A DNA stretch of 64,000 nucleotides from Photobacterium sanguinicancri (GCF_024346675.1 NZ_AP024850.1:2294001-2358000), one strand, 5' to 3'. Numbered from the stretch's first letter, positions 8,134-17,041 are shown. The notes: a model not told the origin generated them from the sequence alone. A program made the numbers and translations.

Positions 8134-8392
8134 TGAGGTACCTTCTTAATATCGAGAGGCGATGAGAAACTACATCGGTTATATCTGGCACAAGACGAGA
8201 TAGAAGGAGAAGATCCCCCTCTAATTCACGTAACGCAGGTTCTAAATAACGTCGATCGTCTTCGTCTAATAAAGGAAGGTTCTCCTCAATTAACGCCAGC
8301 CAAGCTGACTGGCGTTTTTGAAAAACTTCCTGAAACTCAACCAAGCCATCAACGAATCGATGCATCTTTTCTTCAGTTTCATTCAGAGACAT
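8123..8392 (-). CDS. WXG100-sized helical-hairpin protein A (89 residues)
   Basis: ATG 8392 is chosen over an upstream TTG at 8404 because it gives a 2-base gap after the ATPase gene and a product of 89 residues, the same as its neighbour. The core reads AWLALIEENLPLLDEDDRRY followed by LEP. The WLAL, the ED pair and the following Tyr align with the 89-residue protein downstream. RRYLxP also occurs in the 148-residue protein. Strongly acidic/amphipathic helices, no export signal, no Cys. A likely partner of the downstream protein. Confidence 0.85.
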   Translation of the reverse strand: MSLNETEEKMHRFVDGLVEFQEVFQKRQSAWLALIEENLPLLDEDDRRYLEPALRELEGDLLLLSRLVPDITDVVSHRLSILRRYLNEE

Positions 8393-8394
8393 GA

Positions 8395-11319
8395 TTACTC
8401 CCAATCAGACATTCGGTTGAACAAGTGATCCATCTTGGCTTTATGATCATCAATATCGTTAAAGAAATAAGGTTTGAAATGATTCGGTCGATTTTGGGTA
8501 TGGTCAACATAGAGCGCATTGACCGGGTTTTTACCATCTACCTGCAGTTGAGACGCAGACCTCACTTTCAGCAAAGAGAAACTGTCATCTTCCGACATTT
8601 GCAGCGCCACTTTATGACGAACATTGTCGATATCGTGGCGATTAAACACTTTCTGTAACGCGCGCACACTATCGCTCGCTATCACAAGGTGAATACCAAA
8701 TTCAGCACCTGCATCCAAAATCTGGATAAGTTTTTTAGCCGTATCCGATGGTTCATTCACGCCGAATTTACCTGCTTTCATTTGCAATTCAGTCGCACGC
8801 TGAAAATCATTACAGAAGATAAAAATCGATGGGAGTTCACCAACTTCGTCTTCATACAGTCCACGCCTTTGCTCTAATGTCTCATGAACTTCCGTGATTT
8901 TTTCTTCAAATTCACGCGCTTTTTCTAACACGGTGACAGCAGATTGCTGAGGCACACTGCATGACATCGCACCATGCCAAGGTGAACCTTTAATGCTGCG
9001 TTCATAAACCACAGCTTCGTACCGGTCAGGGGAAAAGTTCAGTGGTAGTTGTGCTAAAGCAGCGCTCATCATCCCCAAGCGAGCTTCATTACTCTCACCG
9101 GTGATCAAAATATGCTCATGTGGGCGACGACGAATAATTACATTTGCATGACCATGGATATTCAGCTCTTGGCCTAACCAAAAAACAGCTGGAGACTCAA
9201 CGGCATACCACTCTTTCTCGCCTAACCCACCAAGATGTGGCGACGTATTAGCAAATTGTGTCCAAGCTTGTTCACTTGGTCGAGAGGCATGATTGAGTAA
9301 CTGCGCTAATTGAGGGTTATGGCGTAATTCTGGTTGGCCTGAACCATCTAATAAAATGGCTTTGTGAAGGCAATCGAGCGCTTTATGTTGTTGCCATTTC
9401 TGTGCTAATTGCTGGATCAATGCGCTGCGGGAATCGTTATCTAAGAAGGCAACTCGACCCGCCACATTACGTTCATCGTCACCAGCTCCATCGTTAACAA
9501 CAGCCTGACCAGGTTCCTTACACGCGCGTAGTAAACGCTTACCGTTATGTCCAAATTCTTGCAGCGAGGTGACATCTGCCGATGTCATTTTCATCCCTAC
9601 TCGTAAATGGATGTTACCGAATATATGCTGCTGCTTTTGCATTCCCGGCGCACCAAAACGCTGGGAACCAACGAACATATGAATACCTGCACTTCGGGCT
9701 TGCGCCGCTAATTTGTACATCAGCTCAGAACCCACACCGTCCCGATCATCCTCGAACAACACTTGGTATTCATCGACAATCAGCATAATGCGCGGCAGTT
9801 TTCCTTCGGGCGAACCTGCTTCACGGTAACCACCGAAGTTCGTTACACCTAAGCGTTGGAACAGTTCATTGCGTCTTTCCATCTCTTGGGTAAGTTCATC
9901 AACAACACTACGAGCAAGTTGAGGGGATGTTTTGAGTGAGACCACTTTGGCATGCGGTAAATCCGAGTATGACTGAAACTCGACCCCTTGCTTGCCATCA
10001 ATAAGATAGAACTCAAGTTCTTCTGGTGAATACTGGCAAGCCAGACCCATAATAAACGCATGGTAAAGGTAAGATTTACCTGCACCCGTGGTTGCGCCAA
10101 GCATACCGTGAGAGCTACTTCGGCCATCTTTGCTTTCACCAAACCATATTTCAAGGTCGTTCATCTTAGAGCCAGAACCACCAATTGCAGAACGTAGTTC
10201 GTTCGATGCATCACCCTGCCACATGTCAGCGTTTACTGTACTCACAACATCAGTAAAGGCTAACTTACGTTCTTGGGGTTTAGCTTGAGATAAGCTATCG
10301 AAAAAACGGGTAATAACATCGTCAGTTAATTTTTCGCTGTAGTTTGTTTCGCTATCATTTGTTGTACTTAGTTGATCTACGACTTGGCGCTGAGCAACAA
10401 CATTATAGCGAGACTTAAACATATCCAACGATGTGCCATTAGGGTAGTTTTGTTCGTTATCTAAATGAAGAATGACGTACTTGCCTGTATCGGTCGCGTT
10501 ATTCGCAATAGATGCTAGCAACTCAATCGCACGGCGGTCATAGCCTGACGGGAAGTTTGCCGCAACAATAAACTCAAAACGTTCATTGCTACGAATAGTC
10601 TCGTCTACATCATGTAATCTTTGTGTAGTCTGATCTAAGAAAGTCTGACGGATACGCAAAGCATCATCTTCAATCTCTTCAAGTACCTTACAAATGTCTT
10701 TCTCTATCATTCTTTTATAAGGAATATTTTTATTGTAGAGAAAAGATTTACCGCCATTTGCCGGGTCTAACAAACTAAACTGACTCGTGTATGGCATAGT
10801 GGCATTCAAGCGAATAACCAGTTTATGTACTTCATTAATTGCATCATCATTGCCACGATTGCCAATAACAAAACAATTCGATGTCGATAAAAATGGCATC
10901 ATAGCCGGTATATTGACCTTTCTACCGTCAGGTAAAGCCAAGCCTTGATACCCAACAACAACATCATATGGCATTAGCTGCTCATCAAAGGTATAGCCTG
11001 ACCAATCAACTTTGCATAACTCTGCTTGTAGCGGTGCTGGCAGTGCTTCTAGCGCATTGCGTAAAGAAGCGCAGCTCGCTAACTCTTGTTCACTTAAGCG
11101 GATAAGAAGATCGTCACAATATTGCGGGAGAGACTCAGCATGAGATGATGCGCAATTGGCTAATTCATCGTAAGACGTTAACCATTGACCTTTGGTGTCA
11201 CAGAATGTGCGATTCGCTGATACTGCCTGTTCTTTAAGTGCATCCCACGAGACATACGCTTCGCCATTTTTTCCCGATTTTGCTTCAAGGGACTTTTCGA
11301 TTTCTTTTTGAGTAAACAT
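8395..11319 (-). CDS. Three-module FtsK/SpoIIIE-like ATPase (EccC/EssC-like)
   Basis: A 974-residue protein. Module 1 (about 115-310) has a decayed P-loop (IGNRGNDDAINE, 152-163). Module 2 (about 385-640) is intact: Walker A GATTGAGKS at 408-416, Walker B IMLIVDEY at 511-518, and the FtsK-type signatures FYLIDGKQGVEF and AARSAGIH-like AQARSAGIHMFVGSQR. Module 3 (about 715-960) has a decayed P-loop (ITGESNEARLG, 739-749). Serial FtsK modules of which only some are catalytic is the design of EccC/EssC in type VII secretion; chromosome-partitioning FtsK has one module plus four membrane helices, which are absent here. The first about 110 residues are unassigned and no transmembrane segment is evident, so docking to the membrane would need a partner. 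It starts two bases after the preceding gene and is followed by the two WXG100-sized genes. Confidence 0.93.
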   Translation of the reverse strand: MFTQKEIEKSLEAKSGKNGEAYVSWDALKEQAVSANRTFCDTKGQWLTSYDELANCASSHAESLPQYCDDLLIRLSEQELASCASLRNALEALPAPLQAELCKVDWSGYTFDEQLMPYDVVVGYQGLALPDGRKVNIPAMMPFLSTSNCFVIGNRGNDDAINEVHKLVIRLNATMPYTSQFSLLDPANGGKSFLYNKNIPYKRMIEKDICKVLEEIEDDALRIRQTFLDQTTQRLHDVDETIRSNERFEFIVAANFPSGYDRRAIELLASIANNATDTGKYVILHLDNEQNYPNGTSLDMFKSRYNVVAQRQVVDQLSTTNDSETNYSEKLTDDVITRFFDSLSQAKPQERKLAFTDVVSTVNADMWQGDASNELRSAIGGSGSKMNDLEIWFGESKDGRSSSHGMLGATTGAGKSYLYHAFIMGLACQYSPEELEFYLIDGKQGVEFQSYSDLPHAKVVSLKTSPQLARSVVDELTQEMERRNELFQRLGVTNFGGYREAGSPEGKLPRIMLIVDEYQVLFEDDRDGVGSELMYKLAAQARSAGIHMFVGSQRFGAPGMQKQQHIFGNIHLRVGMKMTSADVTSLQEFGHNGKRLLRACKEPGQAVVNDGAGDDERNVAGRVAFLDNDSRSALIQQLAQKWQQHKALDCLHKAILLDGSGQPELRHNPQLAQLLNHASRPSEQAWTQFANTSPHLGGLGEKEWYAVESPAVFWLGQELNIHGHANVIIRRRPHEHILITGESNEARLGMMSAALAQLPLNFSPDRYEAVVYERSIKGSPWHGAMSCSVPQQSAVTVLEKAREFEEKITEVHETLEQRRGLYEDEVGELPSIFIFCNDFQRATELQMKAGKFGVNEPSDTAKKLIQILDAGAEFGIHLVIASDSVRALQKVFNRHDIDNVRHKVALQMSEDDSFSLLKVRSASQLQVDGKNPVNALYVDHTQNRPNHFKPYFFNDIDDHKAKMDHLFNRMSDWE

Positions 11320-11321
11320 GA

Positions 11322-11849
11322 TTATCCCACTTGCTTAGAAATAAACGCCGCAACAGCCGCCATAAAAAGACCAGTGCAAAGTAGCTTTTTCATCATTGCA
11401 TTTCGTTTTAACTTTGCAGCTTGTGAGGCTTCAGCTGCTGCGATTTCAAGCACTTTCTTTTCAGCTTCCATCTGTGTTTGTTTCTGGTCTAACACTCGCG
11501 TGCTTTCAACATAGGCCTGATGCCCTCTAAGCAATTGCTTTGACAGCTCACAGAAATCGGCACTAAGACGCTGATGTTTCGCATATGCTTCTGGCTGAGA
11601 TGCATGATACTCATCAGCCATTCTTTTACTCATTAAATTCGAGCCAATCTTCTCTGCTATTTGAGGCAGTGCTTTCTCCGCCAAAAATAGTTCGTATGAC
11701 GTTTTATTTTTACCACGCATCTCATTAATACTTCCTACATAACTTGTTACGTTAGAAGCTGCTTTTTCTGCTTGTTGCTTTTGTTGAGATACTGCTTGGA
11801 CTTCCTTAATTAAATCATCAATATGGTTGTTTACGACCTGAGGCGACAT
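11322..11849 (-). CDS. Tail-anchored coiled-coil protein, first gene of the FtsK-like operon
   Basis: ATG 11849 is chosen over an in-frame TTG at 11870 because AAAGG lies five bases upstream of it; this gives 175 residues. Helical and Ala/Gln/Lys/Glu-rich throughout, with one hydrophobic segment at the very C-terminus (LLCTGLFMAAVAAFI) preceded by KLKRNAMMKK, a tail-anchor layout that leaves the protein in the cytoplasm. The stop lies immediately before the ATPase start, so it could tether the soluble ATPase to the inner membrane (inference). No family recognised. Confidence 0.85.
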   Translation of the reverse strand: MSPQVVNNHIDDLIKEVQAVSQQKQQAEKAASNVTSYVGSINEMRGKNKTSYELFLAEKALPQIAEKIGSNLMSKRMADEYHASQPEAYAKHQRLSADFCELSKQLLRGHQAYVESTRVLDQKQTQMEAEKKVLEIAAAEASQAAKLKRNAMMKKLLCTGLFMAAVAAFISKQVG

Positions 11850-12526
11850 CAAACCTTTCACTCCCTTCAATCCTTATTCTCTTAATCTTTACAGCATTAT
11901 TGGCTGACTCACTAAACCAATAATCCTGTTAAAGGTATTTAATATTCAACGCTAATCACTGCATTCTAGATATTTAAATTCACCGCTAGTATTGATGGAT
12001 AAACCACCACTATTATTAATGCAGTGCATCAATAATATTAATACCCATAGGGAATTATCCTGGGGTCGCGCTGATACCAGTACGGTACAATTCTTACCTG
12101 CAGCTGGGAATATTCACACGCAACCTTAGACAAATCATTTAATAGCATAGCTAATAGCATGCCTAAGTAAGGTCAACTAATAACCATTAGTGCCTTTATT
12201 AGAAAATAAATATGTAAATATACACACTGACTATTCAAGTTAATGGCTTAAATAAAGCAATTCCTACTGAACAATAACCCATCAAATATAGATAATTTAA
12301 GCGCTGAGTTTTGATATGAAAAATACAAGTACTTAGTATGCATATACTTATATATTTTGACATTTTGTCAATAAGCGAAACCCCCAAACGATCAATAATT
12401 AATCAATTTGAACAATATAAATAATTTTAAAATAATTTTCGCTTAATGCTAATTTTTCCGTACCTTTACCACCAGAGTCAAAATGAGGACTATAGCGAGC
12501 ATATCGACACCGAATAGGAATTCAAT
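11850..12526. other. Long AT-rich divergent intergenic region
   Basis: This separates the leftward FtsK-like operon from the rightward small-protein genes and must hold both promoters. The right half is very AT-rich. No clean sigma-70 pair, operator dyad or RNA gene could be assigned by eye. Its 677 bases are long compared with other gaps in the window, leaving room for several regulator sites or an unannotated small RNA. Confidence 0.5.
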
Positions 12527-12826
12527 ATGAGCTACGACAACGCAATTAATGCAGAGCGCATTAAAAACCAGATGAAAAATAAAACCCTAGGAATTGTAAT
12601 GAGCTGCATTTTACCAGGCGCAGGTCATATTTACAGTGGTTCTCCGATTAAGGGGATTATTATTATGATTCTGTTTATTGCTTGTATGGTGACCTCTTTC
12701 CTAATCGCCCCACTCTTCATTGCGTTCATCCTTTGGCTATGGGGTATGTTCTCCGTTAACAAAGAAATCATTGCTTTTAATGAAGCTTTGCTTACCTCTG
12801 AATTGAACCAAACATCGCCACAATAA
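12527..12826 (+). CDS. Small two-helix membrane protein (TM2 / PGAGHIYSG type)
   Basis: A 99-residue protein. A basic N-terminus is followed by CILPGAGHIYSGSPIKGI, the glycine-rich signature of TM2-like small membrane proteins, then two adjoining hydrophobic helices (about 40-58 and 62-78). AGGA lies eight bases before the ATG. It is followed after 35 bases by a lipoprotein gene. The role of this family is unknown. The position between the FtsK-like operon and the sigma/kinase pair suggests an envelope accessory function, but nothing in the sequence proves it. Confidence 0.8.
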   Translation: MSYDNAINAERIKNQMKNKTLGIVMSCILPGAGHIYSGSPIKGIIIMILFIACMVTSFLIAPLFIAFILWLWGMFSVNKEIIAFNEALLTSELNQTSPQ

Positions 12827-12861
12827 CTTTACCAAAACCATTAAAAGAGCATTAAAATCAA

Positions 12862-13200
12862 ATGAATAGAATTATAAATAGCGCTAAATACTGTGCATTA
12901 CCTCTTGTTGTCCTTCTGGTTGGTTGTGGTTCTGAGCTACCGTCAGAAAAGGAAGCACAAGCCGCATTCGAAAACTCAATTAAAGAAAACTTGGGTGATA
13001 CAGCCCAAATTACATTCGACAATTTTGACTTATCAGAATGTAAAGCCGTTGAGGAAAAAGAAGGTAGTGATGTCAAATGTAATGTCAAAGCCGATGCACA
13101 AGTAAAAGGGATGATTATGGGTGTTGCCGCAGATGAATCTAACCAGATTGACGACAACTTCACTTTCCGAAATATCGATGGCACATGGGAATTGGTTTAA
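12862..13200 (+). CDS. Small lipoprotein, unknown function
   Basis: A 112-residue protein with signal CALPLVVLLVGCGSELPSEK (lipobox LVGC). The mature part is about 90 residues and acidic, with two Cys (SECKAVEE, VKCNVKAD) that could form a periplasmic disulfide, and a C-terminal beta-like stretch (FRNIDGTWELV) as in small nuclear-transport-factor-like or DUF4878-type lipoproteins. That comparison is tentative. The RBS is weak, suggesting coupling to the upstream membrane protein gene. Confidence 0.75.
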   Translation: MNRIINSAKYCALPLVVLLVGCGSELPSEKEAQAAFENSIKENLGDTAQITFDNFDLSECKAVEEKEGSDVKCNVKADAQVKGMIMGVAADESNQIDDNFTFRNIDGTWELV

Positions 13201-13528
13201 TATTTAATTAAATTGAGTACTAGAGCTGATTATAGTTCTAGTGCTTTTTACTAATATAGTGCATCCTCAATGCCAAATATTATAAAATCGCATTTTTTTA
13301 CTTTTACCCTATCATTAAATATACACTCAAATATTATTTTACAGAACTTAAAACTGTAAAATCACACTTCCGCCTTTGCAAAGAAAAACCACGCTATATA
13401 TAACTAAGCTTCACGTTTAAAAAACCACCACTTATATTGTTATTACGCGTTTCCGCTTGCGCATGGCTATATTTATCTACAGACTTATAGGACACAAAGC
13501 CTAACCTTCCATATAAAACAATTACCGC
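13201..13528. other. AT-rich gap upstream of the sigma-factor gene
   Basis: It contains a short AT-rich tract just after the lipoprotein gene but no convincing terminator, and presumably the promoter of the sigma/kinase pair. No ORF, tRNA or strong dyad seen. Confidence 0.45.
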
Positions 13529-14123
13529 ATGAAAGATAAGCAATGCCTTTTACAAGCACATAATGCGACTGAAATACTCGCAGGTTGGCAATCTCGTGAC
13601 AAAGAGAAATCAAATGCCTTTTTCATTACCGCTTATCAAGATATTTATAGCATCATTCAAGGATTGCTCTGATAAAAATAAACCCGTTGAGACTATCTTT
13701 ATTCAAGCGAGTGCAACCGAACTCACGCATGAAGCAATTGTTAAGTTAAATAAATGGCGAAACGATGAAACACCATTTACTCACCGTAAAGAGTTTGTAG
13801 ATTATGTGCGCCGCTCTGTATGGCATTTGCTCTTTAGTGAACATGAAGCAAAACAGATTAAAGACGATAAGAAAAAGGACTATGCTGATATTGAACAATT
13901 AAGGTCGACGGTACACATTCCAGACTTATCTCTAAGTCGAGACTTATACTTGGTTTTAAATAAGCTGAGAGAGCGCTACCCCTCTCAAGCTGATGCATTT
14001 GAATATAAGCATTTTTCCGCATCGACAAATAAAGAAATTGCCATGCTGCAGAACGTAACAGAGCGAACAGTGAATAACCGCCTGTTATTTGCAACCAACT
14101 ATCTTAGAAAAGCCTTATCATAG
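13529..14123 (+). CDS. ECF43-like sigma factor, coding sequence split by an in-frame UGA (putative +1 frameshift)
   Basis: The first 47 codons (ATG 13529 to TGA 13670-13672) encode MKDKQCLLQAHNATEILAGW... ending DIYSIIQGLL. The frame one base further on then reads DKNKPVETIFIQASATELTH and continues to TAG at 14121. Joined, they make a normal 197-residue ECF factor: a WQ..D start to region 2, the ATELTHEA stretch that matches the (P)TALVHEA motif of kinase-linked ECF43 proteins, and a region 4 helix-turn-helix (ASTNKEIAMLQNVTERTVNN). Starting at 13563 in the second frame instead gives an N-terminus unlike any sigma factor. In the joined product the motif Thr is residue 63. The stop overlaps the kinase GTG by one base. 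A true frameshift mutation or a sequencing error is the alternative. Confidence 0.75.
13658..13673 (+). promoter_or_regulatory. RF2-like +1 recoding site: AAGGA, 3-base spacer, CUC-UGA
   Basis: The sequence CAA GGA TTG CTC TGA T places a Shine-Dalgarno-like AAGGA three bases before CTC, directly followed by in-frame TGA. The prfB (RF2) site has AGGGGG, three bases, CUU, UGA, C. A +1 slip gives Leu then Asp in both. Caveat: CUC to UCU re-pairing is weaker than CUU to UUU. Confidence 0.5.
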
Positions 14124-17041
14124 TGGAAGCCTCTGACCTTTATGCCGATCTGCTAGAGTTAACACCAGAACAGCAAAAAATCCAGATTAATAAGATCAGG
14201 GAGCGTGATAAGACGCTTGCTGAAGATCTAGAATCCATGCTCATGTTTTCTAGTGGAAACCTCACAGTAACGAGCAATGACCTTTTCTCTTTCCAGACAA
14301 ATCAGAAAGCGGCGCCTGACTTCATAGGTAAAGAAGTCATGGGATTTAAAATAGTCAAAATACTTTCCGAAGGTGGTGCAACAGGGCAAGTATATCTAGC
14401 TGTTCAGACTATCGTATCGCCAGAAACATCAGAGCAAAACCGCCACTATGCTGCAGTAAAAATACTCAGAGGTAGCGTTCTCACTTTACGTGAACGCCAG
14501 CGCTTGTTTTATAGAGAAGCAAGTAACTTAACAGCACTTAATAATCCTTATATTTGTAAACTTTATGGTTCAGGTGAGATTGACGGGGCACTTTGTATCG
14601 TCACTGAATTTGTAAACGGAAACCAGCTAGATACCTTTCTTTTGGCATCTCGCCCATCAAAAACAAAGCGGCTTAAATTACTGCAACAATTATTAGATGG
14701 TATGGCCTACGCTCATCGCCACGGGCTTTATCATGGTGATTTAAAGCCTCAGAACTTACTTGTGGATGAGCAAAGCAACATCAAAATCATTGATTTAGGT
14801 TTTTCTAAACGACTTGATGATATTCCTCCTCTTAACGACAAAGTAGAAGAAGACTACATCAATGCCTTTTCTCACCACTGGAGTCCACCAGAACAAAAGC
14901 TTGGAATTTGGTATCGTTCTCGATCTGACATTTACTCACTAGGTGTATTGTTTTTTTACTTACTCTCAGAGGGAAAACACACTGAAACAGACTTACCCCT
15001 TGATTCTGAACCGCGCATACCTTACCTGATTGCCAATGGTTTTTGCCGTGAGAGCACTGCCATTATAACGAAAGCCATTCACCCAGACGCAGAAAAAAGA
15101 TACCGAGATGCTGATGAGATGCGGGAGGATGTAGATCGATGGCTAAAGGGCTATCCTGTTAATGCCTATTCGCAAAAGCTTACCTATAGAATACAAAAAC
15201 GTGTATTGCGCCATCCTCTGATCTCAGGAACATTAGTCAGTGCAGCCTTACTTCTACTAATAGGCTCAGTCTCGTTCATACACAAACACTTTGATCTCAT
15301 CGCAGAAAAACAAACGACCGATGAGGTGATTGAACAGTTATCAAATGTCTTATTATTTTCGCAACCCGCGCTTTTTCACTCCTTTGAAAGCCCGACAATA
15401 GTTAGCCTGTACTTGCACGCATCGACTCAGTGGCTTGATTCGCACCATATGCTGACTGCTGGTGCTCACTTCCAAACGGGCAAAGTACTTGTCATGGGGC
15501 TACAAGCTCTGCAGGAATACAAGATCGCAGGTACTCTACTTTCTATCTTATCCAAGCATCAAGTGCGTTATAGCAGTGACGAACAAGCTGACATTAAGGT
15601 TTTGCAGTTAAAAAATAGTCGGGGGATTATGATCTCGACACCTGATTGCCAACAGCAGAAGCCAATAGAAAGTGAGAGTGACTTTTGCCCAAAACAGACG
15701 CTTGCCACTGAAAACTGGCATTACTTGGCGAAGTCTTCTCATAGGACTAGCAATGACTGGAGGTTGTTTGCAGAGTTGATTCAATATCCACACAGTGAGC
15801 CATTGCAACACCAAACTTTGATTCAAGAGATCACTGGCGAAATTCTGGATTCAGCCGCGCAGGATCGCCAAACCTGGTCACAGCTCGCATTTGATGAAAA
15901 GCATGACATCTTAATGCTTCTCTCTAATCAATATGTCACTAGCACCGTCCACATTCCCGAGCACATGAAGCATGCAGTCATTACTTTTTTAGAAGACTGG
16001 ATTCAAAGTACCTCTACGGCAAGCAATAAATACAGGGCTGCTAACTTGGCCAAAAATATTGCTTATGGCTTTAACCTTGTGGAGAAAGCACAGCACTTTT
16101 CAGATTTATACCAATCGCTAAGGGCAAAAGCACTGCCCCTCAACACCAAAACCTTGTCCTTTGAGCCTCTAACTATGGTGGATCTTCGCGATCCAGAAAA
16201 GTCTAAGGCTTCGCTCCGAGCCGTTGAAAAGAGCATCATCAGCAAGTATGGCGAAACAGTAGCACTATCCAGTAATGCCATTAATTCTTTAGCCAGTGCG
16301 TATTTACTCTTAGGCGATATCCAGAAAGCAAATGAGGTTTTGCAATTAGACGAGTCTACACACTTTCAAATAAGTGCTGAAATCCAACCTCTGTTTACTA
16401 CAGCACCGTCGCAGATGATCGTCGCTATTTTTCAGCGCGACTGGCAAAGTTTTCACCAAGCTTTTAATACATATAAAGCACTTTCGATGGCACAAGATGA
16501 TCAGCGGCTGCTGACTCTTGATCCCTACTTTGAATTGTTTGAGACGTTACTCAAGGAACGTGAAGTAAAGCAATCAAGCTTGATGCTTCAAGATGCACTT
16601 CCTGAGCATCTTGATTGGCTGGAAAAAAACGTCTATCTCCACTATGCCACCCGAATAACAGGTCATCATAGCCAAAGTCATGCCTTCTTTTCGAGGCTAT
16701 TAAATCACCAAAGTACCGATAAAGCAGTTGCACGAATCATAAGTACAGCACCTTTGATGGAAGAAGCTATAACCTGTTATGCACAGCAACTATTACAAGC
16801 AGGATATACCCAGCGCAGCATAAATCTGTTGGTCAATTTACTTGCAAGAAAAACCAATAATCATCCGTCAGATTTCACCAAGATGCAGGTGTTATTTTTA
16901 GCCAATGGATACCTTCAAAATAATAATACCGCAGCCGCTCTACAGCTCTGGCAAGACTATAAGTTAAGCCCCCAGCAGTTTTCTTATCGCTCAGATCTAT
17001 ATAAGTTGGCTGTTTCTATCCAGAAGGTCTCACGCCTATAA
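14123..17041 (+). CDS. Transmembrane Ser/Thr protein kinase coupled to ECF43-like sigma factor (PknT-like)
   Basis: A 972-residue protein starting at a GTG that overlaps the sigma-factor stop. Residues 1-65 form a helical N-terminal region. The kinase domain spans about 72-340: glycine loop LSEGGATGQVYL (81-92), catalytic Lys113 (AAVKIL), catalytic loop HGDLKPQN (204-211, Asp206), DLG in place of DFG (224-226), APE-like SPPEQ, and SDIYSLGVLFF. One membrane helix lies at about 366-387. The remaining about 580 residues face the periplasm and are helical and TPR-like. All catalytic residues are present. In Vibrio parahaemolyticus the PknT kinase activates its ECF43 partner EcfP by threonine phosphorylation; the same wiring is inferred here. 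The periplasmic part would be the sensor. Confidence 0.93.
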   Translation: MEASDLYADLLELTPEQQKIQINKIRERDKTLAEDLESMLMFSSGNLTVTSNDLFSFQTNQKAAPDFIGKEVMGFKIVKILSEGGATGQVYLAVQTIVSPETSEQNRHYAAVKILRGSVLTLRERQRLFYREASNLTALNNPYICKLYGSGEIDGALCIVTEFVNGNQLDTFLLASRPSKTKRLKLLQQLLDGMAYAHRHGLYHGDLKPQNLLVDEQSNIKIIDLGFSKRLDDIPPLNDKVEEDYINAFSHHWSPPEQKLGIWYRSRSDIYSLGVLFFYLLSEGKHTETDLPLDSEPRIPYLIANGFCRESTAIITKAIHPDAEKRYRDADEMREDVDRWLKGYPVNAYSQKLTYRIQKRVLRHPLISGTLVSAALLLLIGSVSFIHKHFDLIAEKQTTDEVIEQLSNVLLFSQPALFHSFESPTIVSLYLHASTQWLDSHHMLTAGAHFQTGKVLVMGLQALQEYKIAGTLLSILSKHQVRYSSDEQADIKVLQLKNSRGIMISTPDCQQQKPIESESDFCPKQTLATENWHYLAKSSHRTSNDWRLFAELIQYPHSEPLQHQTLIQEITGEILDSAAQDRQTWSQLAFDEKHDILMLLSNQYVTSTVHIPEHMKHAVITFLEDWIQSTSTASNKYRAANLAKNIAYGFNLVEKAQHFSDLYQSLRAKALPLNTKTLSFEPLTMVDLRDPEKSKASLRAVEKSIISKYGETVALSSNAINSLASAYLLLGDIQKANEVLQLDESTHFQISAEIQPLFTTAPSQMIVAIFQRDWQSFHQAFNTYKALSMAQDDQRLLTLDPYFELFETLLKEREVKQSSLMLQDALPEHLDWLEKNVYLHYATRITGHHSQSHAFFSRLLNHQSTDKAVARIISTAPLMEEAITCYAQQLLQAGYTQRSINLLVNLLARKTNNHPSDFTKMQVLFLANGYLQNNNTAAALQLWQDYKLSPQQFSYRSDLYKLAVSIQKVSRL

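Noticed and set aside
8395..11319. Chromosome-partitioning FtsK
   Set aside because: It lacks the N-terminal membrane helices and C-terminal gamma winged helix, and has three serial modules with only one intact P-loop.
13563..13670. Using the in-frame ATG at 13563 as the sigma-factor start
   Set aside because: It avoids the frameshift, but the resulting N-terminus has no region 2 similarity, while the alternative frame supplies it exactly.
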